Source: Chloroflexia bacterium
GTDB taxonomy: Bacteria > Chloroflexota > Chloroflexia > Thermomicrobiales > JALYUS01
Reading direction: 5' to 3'
DNA length: 10,300 nt
Assembly (NCBI GenBank): GCA_025928215.1
Contig: JAICJW010000137.1
Span: 1-10,300, forward strand
The position numbers and the translations under genes were made by a program. Below the pieces are notes generated by a model that saw nothing but the letters and a program-made list of their open reading frames with translations, did no database searches and was not told the DNA's origin. Shown in pieces: positions 1 through 6,472 of the stretch (positions within the stretch are counted from its first letter, which is position 1; every line of letters starts with the position of its first letter).

Positions 1-1210
1 CGACACCCGGCAGCGCCTTGCCTTCGAGGAATTCCAATGACGCGCCGCCGCCGGTCGAGACATGCGTGATGTCGTCCGCGACGCCCGCTTCTTCGATGGC
101 GGCGACCGAGTCTCCGCCGCCGACGACACTCATCGCCCCTTTCGCCGACGCGTCGGCGACAGCGCGCGCGAGGGCGACGGTGCCCTGCGCGAAGGCGGGG
201 ACTTCAAACATGCCCATCGGGCCGTTCCAGAAGATGGTGCGTGCGCCTTTGACCACGCTCCGGTAATACGATGTGGTCATCGGGCCAATGTCGTAGATCG
301 CGTCGTCCGGGCCAACGGCATCAATCTGCACGGTGCGCGTCACCGGCTCCGGCGCGTGCGCGCCGAGCAATTCCTTCGCGCTCTGTGTCGAAACGACAGC
401 GTCCGTCGGGACGTGCAGGCCGACGCGGCGCGTCGAGGTGCGCGCGAGGATGTCGTGTGCGGTGGCAACGGCATCCTGCTCGACAAGCGACGTACCGACA
501 TCGTAGTTCTGCGCGAGGAGGAAGGTGTTCGCCATGCCGCCGCCAATGCAGAACCCATCCACCTTGCCCATCAGGTTTTCGATCACGCCGATCTTGTCCG
601 AGATTTTCGCGCCGCCGAGGATGACAATAAAGGGTCGCTTTGCACCCGTCAGCAGGCCGCCGAGCGCGTCCAGTTCCTTCTTCATCAGCAATCCCGCGTA
701 GGCGGGCAGGAGATGGGCGACGCCTTCCGTGCTGGCGTGGGCGCGATGCGCGGTGCCGAACGCGTCATTGACATAGAGATCGCCGAGTTTGGCGAGTTGG
801 GCGGCGAAATCGGCATCGTTCGCCTCTTCTTCGGCATGGAAGCGCAGGTTTTCCAGCAGCAGGACAGCGCCTGGCTTCGCCGCCCGCACCGCCTTCTCCG
901 CCCTCTCCCCGACGCACGCCGGTACGAACTGTACCGGCGTGCCGAGCTGTTTCTCCAGTGCTGCCGCAACGGGTTTGAGGCTGAGTTTTGGATCCGCCTT
1001 CCCCTTCGGGCGACCGAGATGCGACATCAGCACGACGACCGCGCCCGCATCGAGCAGAAACCGGATCGTCGGGATCGCCGCCGTGATGCGCGTCGTGTCG
1101 CCCACGTTGCCATCACTCAGGGGGACATTGAAATCCACGCGCACAAGCGCCCGCTTCCCCTTCAGGTCGGCGGGCGGAATATCGCGGATCGTCTGTTTAT
1201 TGATCGCCAC
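1..1210 (-). CDS. pgk: phosphoglycerate kinase (3' end cut by window edge)
   Basis: Phosphoglycerate kinase transfers phosphate between 1,3-bisphosphoglycerate and ADP, the first ATP-forming step of glycolysis; it is reversible in gluconeogenesis and cytoplasmic. I read 403 codons from a GTG start. Family signatures are in order: RVDFNVPL at residues 24-31 and SHLGRPKG at 63-70 (N-lobe, 3-phosphoglycerate side), NDAFGTAHRAHAS at 148-160, GGAKISDKIGVIENL at 199-213, FWNGPMGMFE at 327-336, and the C-terminal nucleotide-site segment GGGDS at 364-368 followed by STGGGASLEFLEGK at 385-398. Reading stops at ...LPGV, so only the last few residues are missing compared with the usual 390-400 residue enzyme. 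The GTG at 1208-1210 is chosen because GGGAG lies just upstream and the N-terminus then matches the family. It follows gap by 19 bp and is almost surely co-transcribed with it. The function is secure. Confidence 0.97.
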   Translation of the reverse strand, partial: MAINKQTIRDIPPADLKGKRALVRVDFNVPLSDGNVGDTTRITAAIPTIRFLLDAGAVVVLMSHLGRPKGKADPKLSLKPVAAALEKQLGTPVQFVPACVGERAEKAVRAAKPGAVLLLENLRFHAEEEANDADFAAQLAKLGDLYVNDAFGTAHRAHASTEGVAHLLPAYAGLLMKKELDALGGLLTGAKRPFIVILGGAKISDKIGVIENLMGKVDGFCIGGGMANTFLLAQNYDVGTSLVEQDAVATAHDILARTSTRRVGLHVPTDAVVSTQSAKELLGAHAPEPVTRTVQIDAVGPDDAIYDIGPMTTSYYRSVVKGARTIFWNGPMGMFEVPAFAQGTVALARAVADASAKGAMSVVGGGDSVAAIEEAGVADDITHVSTGGGASLEFLEGKALPGV

Positions 1211-1229
1211 GTGCGCTCCCTTCGGTCGC

Positions 1230-2267
1230 TTACCAGCCGCCCTTTTCCGCGATCATATTTGTCAGGTCGGCGAGGCGGCAGGAGTAGCCCCACTCATTGT
1301 CGTACCACGCGACGACCTTCACCATATTGCCGCCGACGACGATCGTCGAGAGGCTGTCGAGGATGGCGGAGCGGTCATCCTGCTTGTAATCCATCGAGAC
1401 GAGCGGCTCGTCGCTGTAGCCGAGGATGCCTTCCAGATCGCCCTCCGCCGCCGCCAGGAAGGCATTGTTCACTTCCTCCGCCGTCGTCTCCTTCTCCGTC
1501 TGGACGGTGAGGTCGAGGATCGAGACGGTCGGCGTCGGGACGCGTAAGGCGTAGCCATCCATCTTGCCCTTCAGTTCGGGAAGGACGAGGGAGATCGCGC
1601 GGGCCGCGCCGGTCGTCGTCGGGATAATGTTTGCCCCGGCGGTGCGGGCGCGGCGGAGGTCCTTATGCGGGCCATCGAGGACGACCTGATCGTTCGTGTA
1701 GGAATGGACGGTGACCATCGTGCCCTTGACGATCCCGAAGTTGTCGAGCAGCACCTTCGCGGTCGGCGCGAGGCAGTTCGTCGTGCAGGAGCCGTTGGAG
1801 ATGACATTGTGCTGCGCGGGGTCGTATTTGTCCTGATTGACGCCGAGGACGAGCGTAATATCTTCATTCGTGGCGGGGGCGGAGATGATGACCTTCTTCG
1901 CGCCGCCGTTCATGTGCGCCTTCGCCTTATTGGCGTCCGTGAAGAGGCCGGTGGATTCGATGACGATGTCCACGCCGTAGTCGCGCCACGGGATCGCGCC
2001 GGGGTCGCGCTCGCTGAAGATGTGGATCGGGTTGCCGTCCACGATCAGGTCGCGATCGCTGACCTCGATCTCTTCCTCAGCGATGCCATAGTTGGAGTCG
2101 TACTTGTAGAGGTGCGCGATGGTATGGAGGTCCATCAGATCATTGACCGCGACGACTTGCAGCAACCCGTCCGGGTTCTCGTCGTCCGGCCCGTACCCAC
2201 CATAGATCGTCTTGAAGACCTGCCGCCCGATCCGACCGAAGCCGTTAATGCCGACCTTGACTACCAT
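1230..2267 (-). CDS. gap: type I glyceraldehyde-3-phosphate dehydrogenase
   Basis: Converts glyceraldehyde-3-phosphate, NAD+ and phosphate to 1,3-bisphosphoglycerate, the substrate of the pgk product encoded 19 bp downstream. At 345 residues it is slightly longer than usual (about 335), mainly from a glycine/acid-rich insertion near residues 23-35. The Rossmann motif GINGFGRIGR is at 6-15. Asp43 in VNDL is the residue that normally binds the adenosine ribose and favours NAD+. The active site reads SNGSCTTNC with catalytic Cys161, where most family members have SNASCTTNC; His188 in TVHSYTND is the general base. Pro200 in LDGPHKDLRRAR also fits NAD+ preference, although the preceding residue is Gly rather than the common Leu. 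The ATG start has a strong AGGAGG (complement of 2276-2281). I infer a glycolytic/gluconeogenic enzyme rather than an NADPH-linked Calvin-cycle form; coenzyme choice is inference. Confidence 0.97.
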   Translation of the reverse strand: MVVKVGINGFGRIGRQVFKTIYGGYGPDDENPDGLLQVVAVNDLMDLHTIAHLYKYDSNYGIAEEEIEVSDRDLIVDGNPIHIFSERDPGAIPWRDYGVDIVIESTGLFTDANKAKAHMNGGAKKVIISAPATNEDITLVLGVNQDKYDPAQHNVISNGSCTTNCLAPTAKVLLDNFGIVKGTMVTVHSYTNDQVVLDGPHKDLRRARTAGANIIPTTTGAARAISLVLPELKGKMDGYALRVPTPTVSILDLTVQTEKETTAEEVNNAFLAAAEGDLEGILGYSDEPLVSMDYKQDDRSAILDSLSTIVVGGNMVKVVAWYDNEWGYSCRLADLTNMIAEKGGW

Positions 2268-2275
2268 CGCCGATT

Positions 2276-2281
2276 CCTCCT
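2276..2281 (-). promoter_or_regulatory. Shine-Dalgarno of gap
   Basis: A full AGGAGG on the minus strand lies 8 bases before the ATG of gap. It fixes the start and suggests strong translation, as expected for a glycolytic enzyme. I found no convincing sigma-70 promoter between this site and the inverted repeat at 2386-2464, so gap may be transcribed from further upstream. Confidence 0.8.
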
Positions 2282-2385
2282 ACCCGAAATCAGTATCGCC
2301 GCATTGGTGTATGGCACGCGAATGACGAAAAGCCGCGTGGAGAATAAGCATACTCTACCGGAGGGGATAGGCGCGACCCCGGAGA

Positions 2386-2464
2386 AGTTCGGAGTTCGAG
2401 GTTCGGAGTTTGAGGAATCATGCTCGAACTCCCTCTTCGAACCCCGAACATCGAACTCCGAACT
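2386..2464. repeat. imperfect inverted repeat built of GTTCGGA/GTTCGAG units
   Basis: The left arm (2386-2410) and right arm (2440-2464) are 25 bases each and complementary at 23 positions; mismatches fall at arm positions 15 and 22. The loop is 29 bases (2411-2439). Each arm is a stutter of the motif GTTCG(G/A)(A/G)G. It starts a few bases past the response regulator stop (2471-2473) and ends about 120 bases before gap. It could fold in RNA from either strand and act as a terminator, attenuator or mRNA stabiliser; there is no U-run, so a classical intrinsic terminator is doubtful. Alternatively it is a dispersed REP/MITE-like element. Confidence 0.85.
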
Positions 2465-2470
2465 CCCCAC

Positions 2471-2854
2471 TCACTCCGCCGGGCCGATGAATGTACGGAC
2501 TTTTCGGAGCAGGTCTTCGAGGATGAAGGGTTTTTCCAGCACATCGCACCACTCCTCGCGCAGATATGCTTCCTTCTCGCGGATGCGCTGGGTATCCGCC
2601 GAGCAGATAATAACGGGAATACGGGCCGTCGCGGGGTTGAGGCGTATCAGTTCGAGAATCATCCAGCCAGTATCGGGGTGCTCCATGCGAATATCGAGGA
2701 TGACGAGCTGCGGCTCGTGCTCCTTAATCATCTCGAATGCCGTGTCGCCCTCTTTCCAGATCGCCGCCCGGTATCCCTCCTGCGTCAGGAGATCGTGCAT
2801 CAGTTCGAGGAAAAGTGTATCGTCGTTGACGACCGCGATCAGTGGCTTGGTCAT
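2471..2854 (-). CDS. single-domain response regulator (CheY-like receiver)
   Basis: A stand-alone receiver domain of 127 residues with no output domain. Such proteins are phosphorylated on Asp by a histidine kinase and act by protein-protein contact or as phosphorelay intermediates. The acidic pocket is Asp11-Asp12 (VVNDD), the phospho-acceptor is Asp54 in VILDIRM, the switch Ser is Ser85 in IICSAD, and the conserved Lys is Lys108 in LEKPF, so all catalytic residues are present. The frame stays open upstream to 3325, but that part lies inside the yvcK gene. The ATG at 2852-2854 is chosen because the receiver fold starts there and GAGGGGAAG precedes it. It is 37 bp downstream of yvcK and upstream of gap, so it probably belongs to their transcript. 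No kinase gene is in the window; partner and target are unknown. Confidence 0.9.
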   Translation of the reverse strand: MTKPLIAVVNDDTLFLELMHDLLTQEGYRAAIWKEGDTAFEMIKEHEPQLVILDIRMEHPDTGWMILELIRLNPATARIPVIICSADTQRIREKEAYLREEWCDVLEKPFILEDLLRKVRTFIGPAE

Positions 2855-2891
2855 CGTTCTTCCCCTCGCCTGAGAATATGCGGCGCGCCGA

Positions 2892-4247
2892 TTAGCCGCG
2901 CCCTTCGGCGCTCGTCGCGACGATGGCGTCGTCATGGACGGCTGCCGGGCGGTCGGTGCGACCGGAACTCCGCGCCGCATACAATTGCATGAGCGCCATC
3001 GCCAGTTTTTGCGGGTCATGCCGCAGCGGGCTTGCGGCACTGACGACGTCCGCCTCGACAATCTCGACCCCGAGGGAGCGCGCCTCTTCCTGGAGGCGGT
3101 CAGCCTCCACGGCATCCACGCGCCATTCGGGCTTGATCTTGTCCTTCGATTCGAAGTTCGTATTGACGAGCACATACTCGAAGAGACGCTTGCCGATCTG
3201 CTCCTGCAAGGCGCGCACATGCGCCAGCGCGTCGAAGTGATCGGTCTCGCCCGGCTGCGTCGCGACATTGCAGACATAGACCTTGATCGCGGTCGGATTA
3301 TTCTTGATCGCCTGCTTGATGTCACCGACCAGGAGGGGCGGGACGACGCTGGTATAGAGCGAGCCGGGGCCGAAGACGATCATGTCCGCATCCCAGATCG
3401 CCTGCACCGCCGGGATATAGCCTTGCGGGTCCTCCGGTTGGAGGAAGACTTTGCGGATGCGCCCGTGCGCCCGGCCAATTTCCGACTCGCCCCGGAGTTC
3501 GGTGCCATCTTCCGCGATGCCGTGCAACTGGACATTCTCCAATGTGGACGGAAAGACGGTGCCGCGCACCGCGAGAATGCGGCTGGATTCGAGGACCGCC
3601 TGCTCAAAATCGCCGGTCACATCCACCATCGCGGTGATGAAGAGGTTGCCAAAGGAGTGACCGTGCAGGCCGGAACCGTCCTTCTCAAAGCGGTACTGAA
3701 AAAGCTCCTGCATCAGCGGCTCGGCGTCGGAAAGGGCGGCGATACAGTTGCGGAAGTCGCCCGGCGGGAGGATACCGAACTCCTCACGCAGGCGGCCGGT
3801 GCTGCCGCCATCGTCCGCCATTGTGACGATGCCGGTCAAATTGCCGGTGCGCTCCTTGAGGCCGCGCAGCAAAGTGGGTAGTCCCGTGCCGCCACCGATG
3901 GCGACGATCTTCGGGCCGCGCTTGCCGAAGCGGTAATCATAGAGGATGTCTCCGATCCGCTCCGTGCGCCCGGCGAGCAGGGGGATGAGGAGCGAGTGGC
4001 TGAGGTAGTAGACGCTGCCGCCGATCACGCTGAAGCCGAGCGCCGCAACGACTACTTCACGCCACGGATGCGTAATGAACTGGAGGGTAATCGCGCGCAC
4101 AATATCGGTGCTGTAGCCGGGGAATGCGACATTACGGTAGAGGGTGGCGAGCGCCATCGCAATCGCCAGGCTCGTCAGAGTGATGCCGAGCGCGAGCGCG
4201 ACCAGATAGCGCTTTACCCGCATCCCGAAGCGGAGCCATTTCCGCAC
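2892..4247 (-). CDS. yvcK: YvcK/CofD-like (UPF0052) protein with N-terminal membrane anchor
   Basis: The family is related to the CofD fold. In Bacillus and mycobacteria, members bind UDP-sugars and are needed for gluconeogenic growth and for cell-wall precursor control. At 451 residues this is longer than the Bacillus protein (about 320) because it has two hydrophobic helices (about 13-36 and 65-92) before the catalytic-like domain. That domain (about 113-425) has the nucleotide-binding start KIVAIGGGTGLPTLLRGL, then MADDGGSTGRLREEFG at 143-158, LPPGDFRN at 160-167, HGHSFGNLF at 195-203 and FGPGSLYTS at 292-300. A basic, Ala/Ser-rich tail of about 25 residues follows. The GTG at 4245-4247 is chosen over an in-frame TTG at 4322: GGAGGAGGG precedes it, and the TTG falls in the predicted -35 box. 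First gene of the yvcK-regulator-gap-pgk row. The family is secure; the exact role here is inferred. Confidence 0.93.
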   Translation of the reverse strand: MRKWLRFGMRVKRYLVALALGITLTSLAIAMALATLYRNVAFPGYSTDIVRAITLQFITHPWREVVVAALGFSVIGGSVYYLSHSLLIPLLAGRTERIGDILYDYRFGKRGPKIVAIGGGTGLPTLLRGLKERTGNLTGIVTMADDGGSTGRLREEFGILPPGDFRNCIAALSDAEPLMQELFQYRFEKDGSGLHGHSFGNLFITAMVDVTGDFEQAVLESSRILAVRGTVFPSTLENVQLHGIAEDGTELRGESEIGRAHGRIRKVFLQPEDPQGYIPAVQAIWDADMIVFGPGSLYTSVVPPLLVGDIKQAIKNNPTAIKVYVCNVATQPGETDHFDALAHVRALQEQIGKRLFEYVLVNTNFESKDKIKPEWRVDAVEADRLQEEARSLGVEIVEADVVSAASPLRHDPQKLAMALMQLYAARSSGRTDRPAAVHDDAIVATSAEGRG

Positions 4248-4293
4248 GTGTGTCCCTCCTCCAACCGTACGTACGTTGTACGTCAGCCTCAGT

Positions 4294-4322
4294 ATCTTAA
4301 CACTCACAGAGAAAGCGATCAA
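4294..4322 (-). promoter_or_regulatory. predicted sigma-70 promoter of yvcK operon
   Basis: Read on the minus strand: -35 TTGATC (complement of 4317-4322), 17-base spacer, -10 TAAGAT (complement of 4294-4299) with TGT just before it, i.e. an extended -10. Transcription would start near 4286-4288, giving a leader of about 40 nt that contains the palindrome CGTACGTACG (4266-4275). Spacing and extended -10 are good; hexamers match consensus at 4 of 6 each. Not verified experimentally. Confidence 0.6.
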
Positions 4323-4402
4323 TCGGCCATTGTTCCCTCACCAATTGGCTGACGGTTCTTTCATCCTATGAGCATGGTGCCGCGTGCGTATGGCGATCAC
4401 AT

Positions 4403-4431
4403 CTGCCAGAAGGCGCGATCTTTGCTATGCT
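4403..4431 (+). promoter_or_regulatory. predicted sigma-70 promoter of the YceI-domain gene
   Basis: -35 CTGCCA (4403-4408), 17-base spacer, -10 TATGCT (4426-4431) preceded by TGC, an extended -10. Start near 4438 gives a leader of about 90 nt before the ATG at 4528. Hexamers match consensus at 4 of 6 each. It does not look like a typical ECF promoter (no AAC -35), so there is no sequence support for direct control by the nearby ECF sigma factor. Confidence 0.5.
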
Positions 4432-4478
4432 GTCCGATGTGGCGTGGTTCATCCGGGGGCGGGCTTTTCAGCGTAAGG

Positions 4479-4503
4479 AGTGTGTGACGGCACACGCTTT
4501 TTT
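4479..4503 (+). terminator. terminator-like hairpin with T-run in the leader of the YceI-domain gene
   Basis: AGTGTGTG (4479-4486), loop ACGG, CACACGCT (4491-4498): an 8-bp stem with one G-T pair, directly followed by six T (4498-4503). This is the shape of an intrinsic terminator. It lies between the predicted promoter and the gene, 24 bases before the ATG, so it may be an attenuator or the end of a short leader RNA. AGCGT at 4470-4474 could pair with ACGCT at 4494-4498 and compete with the hairpin. Whether it switches is unknown. Confidence 0.6.
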
Positions 4504-4531
4504 ACTATTCAGGGCAAGGAGCCATGCATGA
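4484..4531 (+). CDS. possible 15-codon leader ORF overlapping the YceI-domain start
   Basis: A GTG start 3 bases after AAGGAG (4475-4480) opens a 15-residue frame, VTAHAFLLFRARSHA. Its TGA (4529-4531) overlaps the ATG of the next gene (4528-4530) as ATGA, the usual arrangement for translational coupling. It runs through the terminator-like hairpin, so a ribosome here would disrupt it. The Shine-Dalgarno spacing is short, and the frame may be chance. No similarity is recognised. Low confidence as a real peptide. Confidence 0.2.
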   Translation: MTAHAFLLFRARSHA

Positions 4532-5409
4532 ACCGGAAAGCCATCCTCGGTCTCGCTATCGGAATCCCCATCGTGCTCATCGTCGCGGTCGCGCTCTACG
4601 GACTCAGTCTCGGTGGGTATTTGCCCGGTCAGACACAACCGACGGCGATTCCCGTCACCCCGTTCGCCAATGTTGCCGCCGCTCCGGCGGGCACGACCAT
4701 CGCGGCCAGTACGCCGACGACCGCCCCGGTCGCTGCGACTATCGCGCCGACGACCGCTGCCGCGAGTAGCAGCGACTATGGCTATGGCGGTGGCGCCCCG
4801 GCATCCAGTGCGCCCACTTCGAGTGTGGCGACGTCCCCCGCGAGTTCGGCCGCCGCAGCCAAAGCACCAGGGGGAGCGACGACCTACGCGATCACCAGTG
4901 ACAAGTCAGAAGCGAAAGTGACCGTCAATGAGAAACTCGCCAATCTGCCTTCCCCGTCGGACGCGATCCTGACGACGAACGCCATTCAGGGTCAACTCTT
5001 CCTCGGCGCCGACACCAAGCCGGTTGAGGGCGCGAAGATCATGGTGGACCTGCGGACCCTGAAGAGCGACAAGACGCAGCGCGACAACTACGTCCGCACC
5101 AACACGCTGCAAGCTGATCGCTTCCCGCTCGCCGAGTTCGATGTCACGGGAGTGGACGGCTGGACAGGGCCTTTGAAGGAAGGGCAGCAGTCCACCTTCA
5201 AACTCCTCGGTAATATGACGATCCACGGCGTCACGAAGCCTGTCACCTTCGACACAACCGCCATGATGCAGGGCGGCGCGGTGACCGGCACGGCAACGAC
5301 GACCTTCAAATTTCAGGATTTCGGTATGACGCCACCCAGTGTCTCCATCGCCAAGGCGACCGATACGATCAAACTGGACATGAACATCGTCGCGAACAAA
5401 GCGGGATGA
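4528..5409 (+). CDS. membrane-anchored YceI-domain protein
   Basis: The protein has 293 residues in three parts. A single hydrophobic helix (about 7-27) after a short basic N-terminus is probably an uncleaved anchor or signal. A long low-complexity linker rich in Ala, Thr, Ser and Pro (about 32-117) includes a YGYGGG patch. The C-terminal YceI-like domain (about 118-291) is a lipocalin-like barrel known in the family to bind isoprenoid or other amphipathic ligands. Its hallmarks are visible: the opening YAITSDKSEA, the DLRTLKSDKTQRDNYVRT motif, FPLAEFDVTGV, and the MTIHGVTKPVTFD strand. The domain should face outside the cell membrane. The ATG at 4528 is chosen over an in-frame GTG at 4480 because AAGGAG (4516-4521) is correctly spaced and the membrane helix then lies at the terminus. 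It converges with the sigma-RskA gene, 35 bases away. The ligand and role are unknown. Confidence 0.9.
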   Translation: MNRKAILGLAIGIPIVLIVAVALYGLSLGGYLPGQTQPTAIPVTPFANVAAAPAGTTIAASTPTTAPVAATIAPTTAAASSSDYGYGGGAPASSAPTSSVATSPASSAAAAKAPGGATTYAITSDKSEAKVTVNEKLANLPSPSDAILTTNAIQGQLFLGADTKPVEGAKIMVDLRTLKSDKTQRDNYVRTNTLQADRFPLAEFDVTGVDGWTGPLKEGQQSTFKLLGNMTIHGVTKPVTFDTTAMMQGGAVTGTATTTFKFQDFGMTPPSVSIAKATDTIKLDMNIVANKAG

Positions 5410-5411
5410 GA

Positions 5412-5453
5412 AGTCAGTAGTCAGAACGGTTTCGGTTCCTCTGACTACTGACT
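5412..5453. repeat. perfect 13-bp inverted repeat of the CAGTAGTCAG family
   Basis: AGTCAGTAGTCAG (5412-5424) and its exact complement CTGACTACTGACT (5441-5453) flank a 16-base loop. It fills the gap between two convergent genes and may act as a bidirectional transcription end, although there is no T-run. The right arm supplies the last codons and the TAG stop of the sigma-RskA gene. The same motif recurs at 10174-10256. Confidence 0.9.
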
Positions 5454-6467
5454 ACTGACAATCACCGGGCCGCTCGGCGTTGGGCTGCCACGCGCGGGTT
5501 CCTGTGTCACCTGCAATGCCTCGGGTGGCGTCGTGTTCACCGGATTCTCGATAATCAGCAGCGCGTAGCCGCTGCTGTCCGGTTCCATGGTGCCGAGTGA
5601 GACCCATTGCCCGTTATGTCGCGCCCAGATTTGATACGTCGAGCCAGCGGGGGCGGGCGCGAAGTTCTCGAACGTCATCACCGCGAGCGATTCGCCGGAG
5701 TGGCCCCGGTAGGTGGCGTGCGTCCTCGCGGGGATGCCCGACGCGGCATTGAGCCGGATGGGTGTCACATCGCTCGACGTGACGAGGTGCAGCGCGTTCA
5801 ACTGCTGCGCCACGGTCGCTTGCTGCCGGTGCTCGCGCAGACCGACGGCGGCAAGCAAACCGGCCAGCAGCGCGAGCACGACGATGAGCATGGGTGCCAA
5901 ATAGACGCGCAACTTCCGCAGACCGGAGCGGATGCGCGTCTTCGCCGTGCCGAGGGGAAGATTCAGGAAGGTGGCGATCTGCTCGTGTGTCAGGTCATCG
6001 AAGAAGGCGAGGCTGAGCGCCTGCCGCTGGGGGGGCGGGAGGTGCGCGACCGCTTCCTGCACCGTCGCGCGGCGGTACTCCCGCCATGCCGCTTCGTCCG
6101 GCGGCAGGTTGCCGTCCGGCACCGTCAGCAGGCGCAGCCCTTCCGGATCGGACGCGGTTTGCGGGCGGCGGCCGCGGCGGCGCAGTTCGTTGATGATCCG
6201 CACATGCGCGATCCGCAGTACCCAGGGGCGAAACGCGCCGCGCGCCGGATCGAAGGTCTCTGCCTTTCGCCAGACGACGAGGACGACATCCTGCACGATC
6301 TCCTCGGCGGCGGCGCGGTCGAGGGTTTGCGCGGCGAGATTGAAGATCAAGGCGGCGTACCGCGTATGCAGCGGGGCGAGCGCATCCTGATGCCCGGCGG
6401 CGAGTTCGTGCATCAATGCCTCATCGCTGAGGTCCTGGTAGGGCTGTACGAGGCGGACGGTGCTCAT
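5445..6467 (-). CDS. ECF sigma factor fused to membrane helix and RskA-like anti-sigma domain
   Basis: The 340 residues begin with a complete ECF sigma factor. Region 2 (about 27-98) contains AAEEIVQDVVLVVWRKAETFDP and PWVLRIAHVRIINELRRR. Region 4 (about 133-188) has the helix-turn-helix LTHEQIATFLNLPLGTAKTRIRSGLRKLR, resembling the SigK group. One strongly hydrophobic helix follows (about 192-210), then a domain (about 224-338) with the RskA C-terminal pattern: YQIWARHNGQWVSLGTM, then VTQEPARGSPTPSGPVI. In mycobacteria SigK and the membrane anti-sigma RskA are separate proteins; here there is no zinc-finger anti-sigma domain and both ends are one chain. The predicted topology is sigma part inside, RskA part outside. 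Release would need proteolysis, or the protein acts at the membrane (inference). The start has GTGAGG upstream, inside a repeat. The stop codon and the final Ser-Ser-Gln lie in another repeat. Confidence 0.9.
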   Translation of the reverse strand: MSTVRLVQPYQDLSDEALMHELAAGHQDALAPLHTRYAALIFNLAAQTLDRAAAEEIVQDVVLVVWRKAETFDPARGAFRPWVLRIAHVRIINELRRRGRRPQTASDPEGLRLLTVPDGNLPPDEAAWREYRRATVQEAVAHLPPPQRQALSLAFFDDLTHEQIATFLNLPLGTAKTRIRSGLRKLRVYLAPMLIVVLALLAGLLAAVGLREHRQQATVAQQLNALHLVTSSDVTPIRLNAASGIPARTHATYRGHSGESLAVMTFENFAPAPAGSTYQIWARHNGQWVSLGTMEPDSSGYALLIIENPVNTTPPEALQVTQEPARGSPTPSGPVIVSSQ

Positions 6468-6472
6468 GGGAA

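Noticed and set aside
62..1510. Long plus-strand open frame opposite pgk and gap (482 codons)
   Set aside because: It is antisense to two secure enzymes, spans their junction, is Arg-rich with no recognisable domain, and is a by-product of GC-rich codon use.
2855..3325. Extension of the response regulator frame upstream to 3325
   Set aside because: The extension is inside yvcK in another frame and is Arg/Ser-rich; the receiver domain begins exactly at the ATG at 2854 with a ribosome site.
4248..4322. Longer yvcK starting at a TTG at 4322
   Set aside because: That start lies in the predicted -35 box, and the GTG at 4247 has a strong GGAGGAGGG.
4480..4527. Longer YceI-domain protein starting at GTG 4480
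   Set aside because: It would run through the terminator-like hairpin and put 16 polar residues before the membrane helix; the ATG at 4528 has AAGGAG at proper distance.
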